Positions 16,652 through 24,265 of a DNA stretch of 28,708 nucleotides are shown here, piece after piece (position 1 is the stretch's first letter; each line of letters opens with the position of its first letter). The notes under the pieces are model-generated. The model saw only the letters and a list, made by a program, of their open reading frames with translations, was not told where the DNA came from and did not search any database. The position numbers and the translations under genes are program-made. The stretch covers positions 1 through 28,708 of the forward strand of contig CAZTZY010000030.1 in NCBI GenBank assembly GCA_964617765.1. The letters run 5' to 3'. This stretch comes from CAZTZY01 sp964617765 (lineage in GTDB: Bacteria > Pseudomonadota > Gammaproteobacteria > Pseudomonadales > DT-91).

Positions 16652-17599
16652 GTGAATATATTGGTTACAGGTGCATCCGGCTTTGTCGGTAGTTATTTGT
16701 GTAAATTACTGCAAACAGCGGGGTATGAGGTTTTTCCGGTTATTCGCAATGAGGCCAAAAGGCTGAAAGGTATCGCTATTGAGAATCATCGTATCATTCC
16801 TGCAATGGAAGGCGCTACAGAATGGTCTCTCGCTTTAAATGGGATTGATGTAGTGGTGAATCTGGCTGCCCGTGTTCATGTGATGCACGATGCCAGCGAT
16901 AATCCCTTGAATGAATTTCGTGTGGTGAATGTTGATGGCGCTGTTAATCTGGCGCGTCAGGCTATTGGGGCAGGCGTGAAACAATTTATACATATCAGCT
17001 CTATCAAGGTGAACGGTGAGCAAACTTTCGGTACACCTTATACTTCTCAATCGCAACCAGCTCCCCAGGATGCTTATGGCATTTCCAAATATGAATCGGA
17101 ACAGGCATTATTTAAAGCTACAGCTAATAGCACAATGGCAATGACGGTGATCAGGCCGCCATTGGTTTATGGTGGTCAGGTAAAAGGCAATCTGGATGTA
17201 CTGATAAAAGCTATAAAAAAGGGAATTCCGTTGCCCTTCAAGTTGGTTAAAAATAGAAGAAGTATGGTCAGTTTATATAACCTGACTGATTTGATCAGGG
17301 TTTGTATAGGCAATACAAAATCCTTTGGGCAGGTTTTTCTGGTCAGTGATGATCAGCCCCTGAGTACATCGGGATTAGTTGCCTATTTGGCCCAAGGTGT
17401 CGGCAAGCCTGACAGATCCGTCCCTGTTCCGGTTTGCTTGTTGAAATGGGGTTTATCATTCTTGGGAAAGAAAGATATGGCTGATCGACTGCTGGGTGAT
17501 TTGGAGGTGGATATAACACTGACTAAACAACAGCTGGATTGGCAGCCTCCCTTGACTGTTGAGCAATCGTTCAAAAAAATGTTTTTGGAAATGGGATGA
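16652..17599 (+). CDS. NAD-dependent sugar-nucleotide epimerase/dehydratase, WbpV-like
   Basis: This 315-residue extended SDR protein has a Rossmann glycine motif at the N terminus (TGASGFVGS, residues 6-14), the HISSIKVNG serine strand, and the catalytic pair Tyr142 and Lys146 in YGISK. The family interconverts UDP-sugars, commonly by C4 epimerisation. Its place before a WbpL-like transferase and a WbpM-like dehydratase mirrors the wbpV-wbpL-wbpM 3' end of some Pseudomonas O-antigen loci, so it probably makes the sugar nucleotide used by the next gene. The GTG start has AGGGG about seven bases upstream. The exact substrate is uncertain. Confidence 0.85.
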   Translation: MNILVTGASGFVGSYLCKLLQTAGYEVFPVIRNEAKRLKGIAIENHRIIPAMEGATEWSLALNGIDVVVNLAARVHVMHDASDNPLNEFRVVNVDGAVNLARQAIGAGVKQFIHISSIKVNGEQTFGTPYTSQSQPAPQDAYGISKYESEQALFKATANSTMAMTVIRPPLVYGGQVKGNLDVLIKAIKKGIPLPFKLVKNRRSMVSLYNLTDLIRVCIGNTKSFGQVFLVSDDQPLSTSGLVAYLAQGVGKPDRSVPVPVCLLKWGLSFLGKKDMADRLLGDLEVDITLTKQQLDWQPPLTVEQSFKKMFLEMG

Positions 17600-17606
17600 T
17601 CAAGTT

Positions 17607-18641
17607 ATGAGCCATTCTTTATTATTAATAATTCTTGCAACCGGTTTTTTTATCGGTGTGATGGGTGCGGGAGCTATCCGTCATTTTTCTAACACGCTGG
17701 GTTTGGTTGATACGCCGGGTGTAAGAAGTTCTCATGTTATGCCAACTCCCCGTGGTGGTGGATTGGCTTTTGTATTGGCATTTCTGCTGATTTGCCCAGT
17801 GTTATGGTGGTTGGGTTTTTTGCCGCTGTATGCATTGGCAGGTATTGCTGGCGCTGGTGCTATTATTGCTATAGTCGGTTTTATTGATGATTATCATAGC
17901 CTTTCAGTGAGGTTGCGACTGGTTGCGCATTTTGCAGCAGCAGTATTGGGAGTGTATTGCCTGCAAGGATTGCCCAAAATATCACTGTTTGGCTATGTGA
18001 TGGATTGTTGGATATTGGAATACACGTTGGCAGTGATTTATCTGGTCTGGCTGCTCAACTTGTATAATTTTATGGATGGTATTGATGGCATCGCAAGCAT
18101 CGAGGCCATTACGGTTTTGTCAGGGTTTTCAGTTCTTTCATATTATTCAGGTTATGACGATGTAGTTTTGCCGCTGTTGTTGGCGACCTCTGTTGCAGGA
18201 TTTCTCTGCTGGAATTTCCCGCCTGCTAAAATTTTTATGGGTGATGTGGGTAGTGGTTTTTTGGGTATTATTATGGGTTTGTTATCCCTTTATACTTCAG
18301 AAGATAATGCGCAATTTTTTTGGTGTTGGCTGATTCTTTTAGGTGTTTTTATTATCGATGCTACCGTGACGTTGCTCCGACGTTTGCTGCGCCGGCAAAA
18401 AATTTCCCAGGCGCATCGCAGTCATGCTTATCAGTATGCTTCACGACGCTTAAAAAGCCATAAAGTTGTTTCATTAGCTATCGCAGGGATTAATATTTTC
18501 TTTTTGCTGCCCATTGCCTGGCTGGTTGCTGCTGGAAAATTGCAGGGAGTTTATGGTGTAGTACTTGCCTATTTGCCACTCTTTGCCATCGCGCTTTATT
18601 ACAAGGCGGGTGCTGCTGATTTGCAGGCGGATCTGGCATGA
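17607..18641 (+). CDS. Undecaprenyl-phosphate glycosyl-1-phosphate transferase, WecA/WbpL-like
   Basis: This 344-residue membrane enzyme of the MraY/WecA family puts the first sugar-1-phosphate onto undecaprenyl phosphate to start O-antigen or related glycan synthesis. Visible motifs are PTPRGGG near the N terminus, VGFIDDYHSL (the catalytic aspartate pair), NFMDGIDGIAS, KIFMGDVGSGFLG, and a cytoplasmic HRSHAYQ loop characteristic of the group. Hydrophobic segments separate the motifs. The ATG at 17607 is chosen because it lies seven bases after the epimerase stop and gives the usual N-terminal helix; the frame is open further upstream inside that gene. Substrate preference (such as GlcNAc, FucNAc or QuiNAc) cannot be read from the sequence. 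Confidence 0.92.
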   Translation: MSHSLLLIILATGFFIGVMGAGAIRHFSNTLGLVDTPGVRSSHVMPTPRGGGLAFVLAFLLICPVLWWLGFLPLYALAGIAGAGAIIAIVGFIDDYHSLSVRLRLVAHFAAAVLGVYCLQGLPKISLFGYVMDCWILEYTLAVIYLVWLLNLYNFMDGIDGIASIEAITVLSGFSVLSYYSGYDDVVLPLLLATSVAGFLCWNFPPAKIFMGDVGSGFLGIIMGLLSLYTSEDNAQFFWCWLILLGVFIIDATVTLLRRLLRRQKISQAHRSHAYQYASRRLKSHKVVSLAIAGINIFFLLPIAWLVAAGKLQGVYGVVLAYLPLFAIALYYKAGAADLQADLA

Positions 18642-18716
18642 ATACCATAAATATTTTTAGTTGTATTGTTAGGCAAGTTACATCAATCCTTATTGTTAGA
18701 GGCTAAAAAAAGCATA

Positions 18717-20702
18717 ATGCGTTACTTTTTTACCAACTTGCCACGATACCAAAAGCAAATTATTGCTGTCGGTTTTGATTCTATTTGTATTTGCCTGAGT
18801 TTATGGGCATCGATGTTTTTGCGTTACGGCCATTGGCAGTGGAAAGGGCCAGAAAATACCTGGCTGATTTATGCGGTATTGGCACTCTGTTCAACGCTGC
18901 CATTTTTTCTCGGTATGGGTCTCTATCGTGCTGTACTGCGATATATCAACAGTGTGACGATTTTGACGATGATAAAAGCCGCTTGCCTGGCTTCAGTGAC
19001 ATTGCTGGCAGCAGATGCTCTGTTGCTTCCCGGTTATGTTTTGCCACGCTCAGTGCCTTTTATCTATTTTTTGTTTATTACACTGTGTGCAGTCGGCTCG
19101 CGCTATTTTATCCAGCACTGGCTAAATGGTGTTAGTTTACGGTTGGCATTACACAATATATTCCAGTCGCATCCAAAACATTTGGCAGGGCATGGCAAGC
19201 CCGCATTAATTTATGGTGCTGGTAAAATGTTGGCTGAATTAATGGCCGTACTGGATAACACGCGTGATTATCATCCGGTGGCCATTATTGTTAATACCAA
19301 TGCGGCGGCCGGCGGTGAAATTAATGGCAGGCCGATATACCCGGTCAGTAATATTGCCTCGGCAATAGAACAATTTGGCGTTGAAGAAATATTATTGGCT
19401 TTGCCCAATGCAACGCGCCTTGAACGTAAAAAAATTATCGCCGATCTTGAGCAATATGGTTTGCCTATCCGTACGATGCCCAGCTTTGAGGATTTATCGT
19501 CTGGCCGCATGACATTGCAGGATGTACAGGACGTTGATATCGCTGATGTGTTAGGTCGACAAGAGGTTCAACCTATTGAACATTTGATGTCGGCTTGTAT
19601 TGCCGGCAAAGTGGTGATGATCACTGGAGCTGGAGGCTCTATAGGCTCTGAAATTGTGCGACAGGTGATCAAGTTGCATCCCTTGAAACTGGTATTGCTG
19701 GATCATTCTGAATTTAATTTGTATAGCATTGATCGCGAGTTGGAGATTGCCAAAGAGAGCTTGAATATTGCTGTTGAGCTAGTGCCTGTTTTAGCCAGTG
19801 TTACAGATTTAAATGGTATTTATTCCATCATGAAAGAGCAGGGTGTGAATACGGTTTATCATGCTGCTGCCTATAAACATGTACCCTTGGTTGAAAAAAA
19901 TATTGCTCAGGGGTTGGTGAATAACGTATTGGGAACATTGGCCTGTGCCCAGGCAGCTATTGCGGCAAACGTTGAGCGTTTTGTATTGATTTCCACGGAT
20001 AAGGCGGTACGACCAACCAATGTAATGGGTGCTTCAAAGCGTTTGGCTGAGATGGCTTTGCAGGCATTGAATGTTGAAAAACAGGTGAATGTTTATAGTT
20101 CGCAGGGTGTAATGCCTACATTTTCTGCCATGCTTGGTAATAATACCTGTTTTACTATGGTGCGGTTTGGTAATGTATTGGGTTCAAGCGGCTCAGTGAT
20201 TCCGGTATTTAAGGAACAAATTCGTATGGGTGGGCCAATTACTGTTACTCATCCTGATATTAACCGTTATTTCATGAGTATTCCTGAAGCCGCCCAACTT
20301 GTAATTCAGGCAGGAGCGATGGGTAGTGGTGGGGATGTATTTTTGCTGGATATGGGTGAGCCGATTAAGATAGTGGATTTGGCCAAACGCATGGTGAGCT
20401 TGTCCGGGCTTACTCTAAAAACTCCGGAAAATCAGGAGGGTGATATAGAGATTGTTTTTACCGGGTTGCGGCCTGGAGAAAAGCTGTATGAAGAATTGCT
20501 GATTGGTGATAACCCTGAAAAAACCGAACATGAACGCATATATAAGGCGCATGAGGCGATGTTGTCGTGGGAGCAATACAAGGAATTATTGGGAAAACTG
20601 GAACTCGCTATTCAAGCATCCGATAATAGTGCCATCATTTCGTGCCTGACAGAAAGTGTGAATGGCTTTCAGGTATCAATTAGCGGAGATAGCGGCAGGT
20701 AG
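18717..20702 (+). CDS. wbpM: UDP-GlcNAc 4,6-dehydratase, WbpM/CapD family
   Basis: This 661-residue protein has an N-terminal membrane part (four hydrophobic segments in about the first 130 residues), a first nucleotide-binding fold (YGAGKMLAEL), then a catalytic SDR domain with TGAGGSIGS at 303-311. The catalytic triad is Ser426, Met437 and Lys441 (STDK, then NVMGASK): methionine replaces the usual SDR tyrosine, as is known for large WbpM-type proteins. WbpM dehydrates UDP-GlcNAc to its 4-keto-6-deoxy form, a precursor of QuiNAc, FucNAc and bacillosamine-type sugars. The ATG at 18717 gives the family length (about 665); the TTG at 18666 would add 17 residues. It closes the epimerase-transferase-dehydratase operon and converges on folD. 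Confidence 0.93.
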   Translation: MRYFFTNLPRYQKQIIAVGFDSICICLSLWASMFLRYGHWQWKGPENTWLIYAVLALCSTLPFFLGMGLYRAVLRYINSVTILTMIKAACLASVTLLAADALLLPGYVLPRSVPFIYFLFITLCAVGSRYFIQHWLNGVSLRLALHNIFQSHPKHLAGHGKPALIYGAGKMLAELMAVLDNTRDYHPVAIIVNTNAAAGGEINGRPIYPVSNIASAIEQFGVEEILLALPNATRLERKKIIADLEQYGLPIRTMPSFEDLSSGRMTLQDVQDVDIADVLGRQEVQPIEHLMSACIAGKVVMITGAGGSIGSEIVRQVIKLHPLKLVLLDHSEFNLYSIDRELEIAKESLNIAVELVPVLASVTDLNGIYSIMKEQGVNTVYHAAAYKHVPLVEKNIAQGLVNNVLGTLACAQAAIAANVERFVLISTDKAVRPTNVMGASKRLAEMALQALNVEKQVNVYSSQGVMPTFSAMLGNNTCFTMVRFGNVLGSSGSVIPVFKEQIRMGGPITVTHPDINRYFMSIPEAAQLVIQAGAMGSGGDVFLLDMGEPIKIVDLAKRMVSLSGLTLKTPENQEGDIEIVFTGLRPGEKLYEELLIGDNPEKTEHERIYKAHEAMLSWEQYKELLGKLELAIQASDNSAIISCLTESVNGFQVSISGDSGR

Positions 20703-20712
20703 CCAGCCTGCC

Positions 20713-20729
20713 AAAGCTGTAAAGCTTTT
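20713..20729. terminator. Weak hairpin between convergent wbpM and folD
   Basis: AAAGCT (20713-20718) pairs with AGCTTT (20723-20728) around a GTAA loop in the 26-base gap between the two stop codons. The stem is short and the T run is only four bases, so any terminator activity would be modest. Confidence 0.35.
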
Positions 20730-21577
20730 CATAGATTACCTAACGACTTTTCACCCGAGGCAACTGTTTGGAAAATTAGCGTATTAATGGTCATCGGGCC
20801 AATACCGCCAGGTACCGGTGTATATGCACTGCAACGATCTATCACGGCTGATAGTTCAATATCACCCACACCGCCAGGATGATATCCCGCATCTACCACC
20901 ACCGCGCCATCCTTTATCCATTCGCCTTTAATAAACTCGGGTTTGCCAACAGCGCCAATAATGATATCGGCCTGTTTGATATGTTCTTGCAGGTTTTTTG
21001 TGCGTGAGTGGCAAATGGTAACCGTGGCATTAGCTTCTAACAGCATCGCTGCCATGGGTTTTCCAAGAATAGGGGAACGGCCAACGACAACTGCATGTTT
21101 GCCTTCAATATCAATTTTATAATGTTCCAGCAAACGCATGATGCCTTTCGGTGTGGCGCAGCCGTAGGCTTCTTCGCCCATGGCCATACGACCAAACCCG
21201 AGGCAGGTTACGCCATCGACATCCTTGCTTAAGGCAATGGCATCAAAGCAGGCGCGTTCGTCAATTTGGGCAGGTACAGGGTGTTGTAACAGAATGCCGT
21301 GAATATCAGGGTTATTGTTGAGTTCTTCTATTTTGGCCAATAGTTCTTCAGTTGTCGTCGAATCGGGCATTTCCACTTTCAGGGATTGCATGCCAATGCG
21401 TTCGCAGGCATTACCTTTCATTTTTACATAGGTGGCTGAAGCAGGATCGGAGCCTACCAGAATTGTCGCAAGAATAGGGGTGCGGCCACCGCTTTTTACT
21501 TTCAGGGCGGCAACGCGTTGAGAAAGTTGTTGTTCAGTTTGTGCTGCCAAGGCTTTACCATCAAGAACCAGAGTCAT
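20729..21577 (-). CDS. folD: Methylenetetrahydrofolate dehydrogenase/cyclohydrolase
   Basis: FolD converts 5,10-methylene-THF to 5,10-methenyl-THF with NADP+ and then to 10-formyl-THF, feeding purine and formyl-Met-tRNA synthesis in the cytoplasm. The 282-residue protein carries Tyr50 and Lys54 in YVKMK, Gln98 in LLQHPVP and Asp121 in KDVDGVT, all at the same numbers as in the E. coli enzyme. It also has VVGRSPILGKPMA for the cofactor site and VPGGIGPMT near the C terminus. The ATG at 21577 has GGAG six bases upstream. It is transcribed away from the tRNA operon and toward the glycan island, which separates it from cysS. Confidence 0.97.
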   Translation of the reverse strand: MTLVLDGKALAAQTEQQLSQRVAALKVKSGGRTPILATILVGSDPASATYVKMKGNACERIGMQSLKVEMPDSTTTEELLAKIEELNNNPDIHGILLQHPVPAQIDERACFDAIALSKDVDGVTCLGFGRMAMGEEAYGCATPKGIMRLLEHYKIDIEGKHAVVVGRSPILGKPMAAMLLEANATVTICHSRTKNLQEHIKQADIIIGAVGKPEFIKGEWIKDGAVVVDAGYHPGGVGDIELSAVIDRCSAYTPVPGGIGPMTINTLIFQTVASGEKSLGNL

Positions 21578-21692
21578 TGCTACTCCTTAGAGAGAGGAAA
21601 AAGAAGACGCTATCTTCGCATCTTAAGCCCAATCCCGCAAAATAATCTGTGTCTGATCGGGTATAAAAACCGATTGATTTATGGCAAAACCG

Positions 21693-21721
21693 TTGACTTG
21701 AGCTAGGTGGATAAGTATTAT
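21693..21721 (+). promoter_or_regulatory. Sigma-70 promoter of the tRNA operon
   Basis: TTGACT (21693-21698) and TATTAT (21716-21721) are separated by 17 bases, 27 bases before the first tRNA. GC-rich TTGCGCCC follows the -10 box, a discriminator type associated with stringent control of stable RNA promoters. Confidence 0.75.
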
Positions 21722-21747
21722 TTGCGCCCTCAGTTGATGAGGTATGT

Positions 21748-21824
21748 CGGGGTATAGCGCAGCCCGGTAGCGCGCCTGCTTTGGGTGCAGGATGTCGAGA
21801 GTTCGAATCCCTCTACCCCGACCA
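21748..21824 (+). tRNA. tRNA-Pro (anticodon TGG)
   Basis: This is a 77-base cloverleaf with encoded CCA. The acceptor arms CGGGGTA and TACCCCG pair fully. The anticodon stem CCTGC/GCAGG encloses loop TTTGGGT, giving anticodon TGG, and the T loop reads GTTCGAATCC. It is the first gene of a three-tRNA operon. Confidence 0.97.
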
Positions 21825-21850
21825 CTTATCTCAACAGCCTGCAAGTTAAA

Positions 21851-21927
21851 GCGCCTGTAGCTCAACTGGATAGAGCATCGCCCTTCTAAGGCGAGGGTTG
21901 CAGGTTCGATTCCTGCCGGGCGCACCA
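21851..21927 (+). tRNA. tRNA-Arg (anticodon TCT)
   Basis: This is a 77-base cloverleaf with encoded CCA. Acceptor GCGCCTG pairs with CGGGCGC, including one G-U wobble. The anticodon stem TCGCC/GGCGA encloses CTTCTAA, giving anticodon TCT for AGA and AGG codons. The T loop is GTTCGATTCC. It lies 26 bases after tRNA-Pro. Confidence 0.97.
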
Positions 21928-21958
21928 ATCTTGGCCTGCAGTGAGTGATTCAATTTAT

Positions 21959-22035
21959 GGTGGGCGTAGCTCAGTTGGTAGAGTGCAGGATTGTGATTCC
22001 TGTGGTCGTGGGTTCGAGCCCCATCGTCCACCCCA
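21959..22035 (+). tRNA. tRNA-His (anticodon GTG)
   Basis: This is a 77-base cloverleaf with encoded CCA. It includes the extra 5' G (G-1, at 21959) typical of tRNA-His, opposite the discriminator C. The acceptor GTGGGCG pairs with CGTCCAC with one wobble. The anticodon loop ATTGTGATT gives GTG. It is the last tRNA of the operon; the terminator lies about 90 bases on. Confidence 0.97.
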
Positions 22036-22125
22036 TTTTTTGTTTCGTGTTGATGTTTCTGCGGTTATTATTACAGGTATTGAAAGATACTGTTTTTTAC
22101 TTCGATATCAACTCAAATGACAGAC

Positions 22126-22159
22126 AATAAAAAAGGCGCTAATCAGCGCCTTTTTTATT
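22126..22159. terminator. Bidirectional Rho-independent terminator
   Basis: This is a perfect 15-bp inverted repeat (22126-22140 and 22145-22159) with an AATC loop, GGCGCT/AGCGCC at the top of the stem and A/T runs at both flanks. It can serve the plus-strand tRNA operon and the minus-strand fklB gene, which ends at 22174. Confidence 0.9.
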
Positions 22160-22173
22160 GCACAGATATCCTG

Positions 22174-22803
22174 TTAGTCAAGGATATTTACCAGATGAAT
22201 GTCAAATACCAGTGCTGCACCGCCAGGAATAGCCGGAGGTGCACCAGCATCGCCATATGCGAGTTCTGGTGGTAAAGCGATACGCCATTTAGAGCCGGTA
22301 TTCATCATTTGCAGTGCTTCAGTCCAGCCGCTAATCACTTGTGTTACGCCGAAAGTTGCCGGATCACCACGTTCTATCGAACTGTCAAACACTGTGCCAT
22401 CAATAAATGTGCCGTGGTAGTGGGTAACAACCGTAGATTGTTGAGTGGGTTTTTCGCCTGTACCTTCTTCCAGAACTTCATATTGCAAGCCGGATGGAGT
22501 CACTTTTACGCCTTCACGTTTGGCGTTTTCCGCTAAAAAGGTTTTGGCGAGGCCAGCCATTTTTTCAGCGTGTTCAGCACGTTTTGCCTGCATGGATTCT
22601 TGTACAATACCAAAGGCATCATTTAATTCTTCGTCACTTAACTGAATCTTGTTTTTTAATACCATGTCATTAAGACCGGCAAACAACGCTGCGGTATCCA
22701 GCCCATCAAACAGGTTATTCATAATTTGCTGGCCAAACTGCAAGCCAAAGCCATAACTGACTTTTTTCTCGGGGGTGTCGAAGGTGATCGTTGTGTTGGT
22801 CAT
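22174..22803 (-). CDS. fklB: FKBP-type peptidyl-prolyl isomerase, FklB-like
   Basis: This 209-residue protein has an N-terminal helical dimerisation part (FGLQFGQQ near the start, then a charged helix through about residue 110) and a C-terminal FKBP domain from about 120. Marks include HYHGTFIDGTVFDSS, VISGWTEALQMM, GSKWRIALPPELAYG and AIPGGAALVFDIHL. It has no signal peptide, so it resembles cytoplasmic FklB rather than periplasmic FkpA or Mip. It catalyses proline isomerisation during protein folding. The ATG at 22803 has AGGAA close upstream. It follows the YgjP-like gene by 90 bases on the same strand. In pseudomonads the gene after this tRNA cluster is instead tig (trigger factor), another PPIase. 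Confidence 0.9.
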   Translation of the reverse strand: MTNTTITFDTPEKKVSYGFGLQFGQQIMNNLFDGLDTAALFAGLNDMVLKNKIQLSDEELNDAFGIVQESMQAKRAEHAEKMAGLAKTFLAENAKREGVKVTPSGLQYEVLEEGTGEKPTQQSTVVTHYHGTFIDGTVFDSSIERGDPATFGVTQVISGWTEALQMMNTGSKWRIALPPELAYGDAGAPPAIPGGAALVFDIHLVNILD

Positions 22804-22893
22804 AATAGTTCCTGGCTATAAATTAAAGGGAGAATTGAAGGGCAAAAAAACAAGGCGGCGATTATAGCAAGGTGTCAGGGCAATATCATGGAA

Positions 22894-23571
22894 TTAAAAC
22901 CACAATCGATGCCCATTATTTTTCAGCCAGTTGCGGTGAATTTTGTAATCAGCACAAAAAAGCGTAACGCGTTCCCAGAATTTTGCAGAATGGTTCATGT
23001 GCTGTAAATGGCTGATTTCATGAATGATCAGGTAATCAATCACCTCGGGCGGCGCCATAATAATCAGCCAGTTAAATTGCAAAACGCCTTTGCTGGTGCA
23101 ATGCCCCCATTTGCTGCGGGTTTTGCGAAACTGGATTTCACTGATGCGGGCAGATTCGCCCATGATGACAGCAATCTCCTGAACCCTCTCCAGTAAATAA
23201 TGCTGGGCTTCCTGTTTCAGCCACTTTTCCAGCAAGGTATGTATATTCGTATTACTGCGATGGGTAATCACAATATTGTCATTGTTCTCATCAATGGCAG
23301 GATTGCCGGGCAGCATTTCGAGTTGCCGTTGCTGGCCCAGGAATAATATTGATCCTCCATGGCTAATAGCCGGCTTTTCCAGTTGTTGTTGAGCATGTTC
23401 GGCCAGGCGTTTGTGTACCCAATCGGCTTTTTCAGCCACCCATTGATGCACATCGGCATGATTCACAAAATACGGTGTGCGCACTTCCACCTGGCCGTCT
23501 TTTACAAAGAGGCCAAGCGTTTTGCGACGGGCGCGTTTTATCGAATATTCAAAACCCAGAGGTGCTGGCAC
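22894..23571 (-). CDS. YgjP-like zinc metallopeptidase
   Basis: This 225-residue protein of the YgjP/DUF45 (SprT- and M48-related) family has the zinc motif HEISH with His184, Glu185 and His188, a downstream HMNHSAKFWERV, and the family's KWGHCTS segment at about 154-160. It has no signal peptide, so it is probably cytoplasmic. The physiological substrate of the family is poorly known. The only usable start is the GTG at 23571, since a TAG stop lies three codons upstream. It is divergent from the globin gene and upstream of fklB. Confidence 0.85.
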   Translation of the reverse strand: MPAPLGFEYSIKRARRKTLGLFVKDGQVEVRTPYFVNHADVHQWVAEKADWVHKRLAEHAQQQLEKPAISHGGSILFLGQQRQLEMLPGNPAIDENNDNIVITHRSNTNIHTLLEKWLKQEAQHYLLERVQEIAVIMGESARISEIQFRKTRSKWGHCTSKGVLQFNWLIIMAPPEVIDYLIIHEISHLQHMNHSAKFWERVTLFCADYKIHRNWLKNNGHRLWF

Positions 23572-23650
23572 AACGATCTACATCAATAATTAAACAGGCC
23601 ATTATGGTAGCATGCCGACATTAAAAGTGACTGCCAAAGAGGGTTTAATG

Positions 23651-24070
23651 ATGGAAATTCAAGAGCCAACCGGCAAAACGCAATACGGTGTCGACGATGC
23701 CTCATTTCAGGCGGCAGGTGGTGAGGCAGGCATCCGCAAACTGGTCGATGCCTTTTACGATGCGATGGAAACTTTGCCCGAAGCTGCAGTGATCAGGCAT
23801 ATGCACCCGCAAAGCCTCGACAAGGCGCGCGATAAACTGGCGCGTTTTTTATGTGGCTGGCTCGGTGGTCCAAAACTGTATGCCGAAAAATACGGTGCCA
23901 TCCATATTCCCAAAGCGCATAGTCATTTGCCGATAGGCACTAGCGAACGCGATGAATGGATGTTGTGTATGCAACATGCGGTTGCACAGCAAGATTATGC
24001 CGATGACTTCAAAGACTATTTGCTTGCCCAGCTGTTTGTTCCCGCTGAACGCTGCCGAAACAGGAATTAA
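23651..24070 (+). CDS. Group II truncated haemoglobin
   Basis: This 139-residue heme protein has the 2-on-2 globin fold. Phe35-Tyr36 fit the B9-B10 pair, with Tyr36 in the distal pocket. His90 in KAHSHLPIG fits the proximal F8 histidine, and Trp103 in ERDEWM fits the group II G8 tryptophan. GG at 23-24 and GWLGGP at 69-74 also match the group. Roles known for the family include oxygen or NO handling. I chose the ATG at 23651 because AGAGGG lies seven bases upstream; starts at 23648 and 23612 are alternatives. It is monocistronic and divergent from the YgjP-like gene. Confidence 0.88.
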   Translation: MEIQEPTGKTQYGVDDASFQAAGGEAGIRKLVDAFYDAMETLPEAAVIRHMHPQSLDKARDKLARFLCGWLGGPKLYAEKYGAIHIPKAHSHLPIGTSERDEWMLCMQHAVAQQDYADDFKDYLLAQLFVPAERCRNRN

Positions 24071-24142
24071 CCCTATTTCGCTGCATAATTTTATTTCGAT
24101 TAGCAATTCCCTAAATTTTTTTGTTTGCGTGATATTTAGTTA

Positions 24143-24171
24143 TCCCAAGAAAAATTACATTTTTCTTGGGA
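24143..24171. terminator. Perfect 12-bp hairpin downstream of the globin gene
   Basis: TCCCAAGAAAAA (24143-24154) pairs fully with TTTTTCTTGGGA (24160-24171) around a TTACA loop. There is no T run after the stem on the plus strand, so it is either an atypical terminator or an RNA-stability hairpin. Confidence 0.5.
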
Positions 24172-24265
24172 TTGGCATGAAGACTTATATGGTCTTTTTC
24201 AGTTTACGGAATTAGAGTGTATATAGACTCCGCACTTAAAAAGATAAATAAAAAGGAAAGTAAAA

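Noticed and set aside
9674..20728. Integrative element or prophage carrying the glycan genes
   Set aside because: No integrase, transposase, attachment-site duplication or phage gene was seen; the neighbouring tRNAs lie beyond folD and are intact, with no partial 3' copy noticed nearby.
21623..22031. Minus-strand open frames across the tRNA cluster
   Set aside because: They are antisense to three clear tRNA genes and resemble the spurious proteins often called over tRNA arrays.
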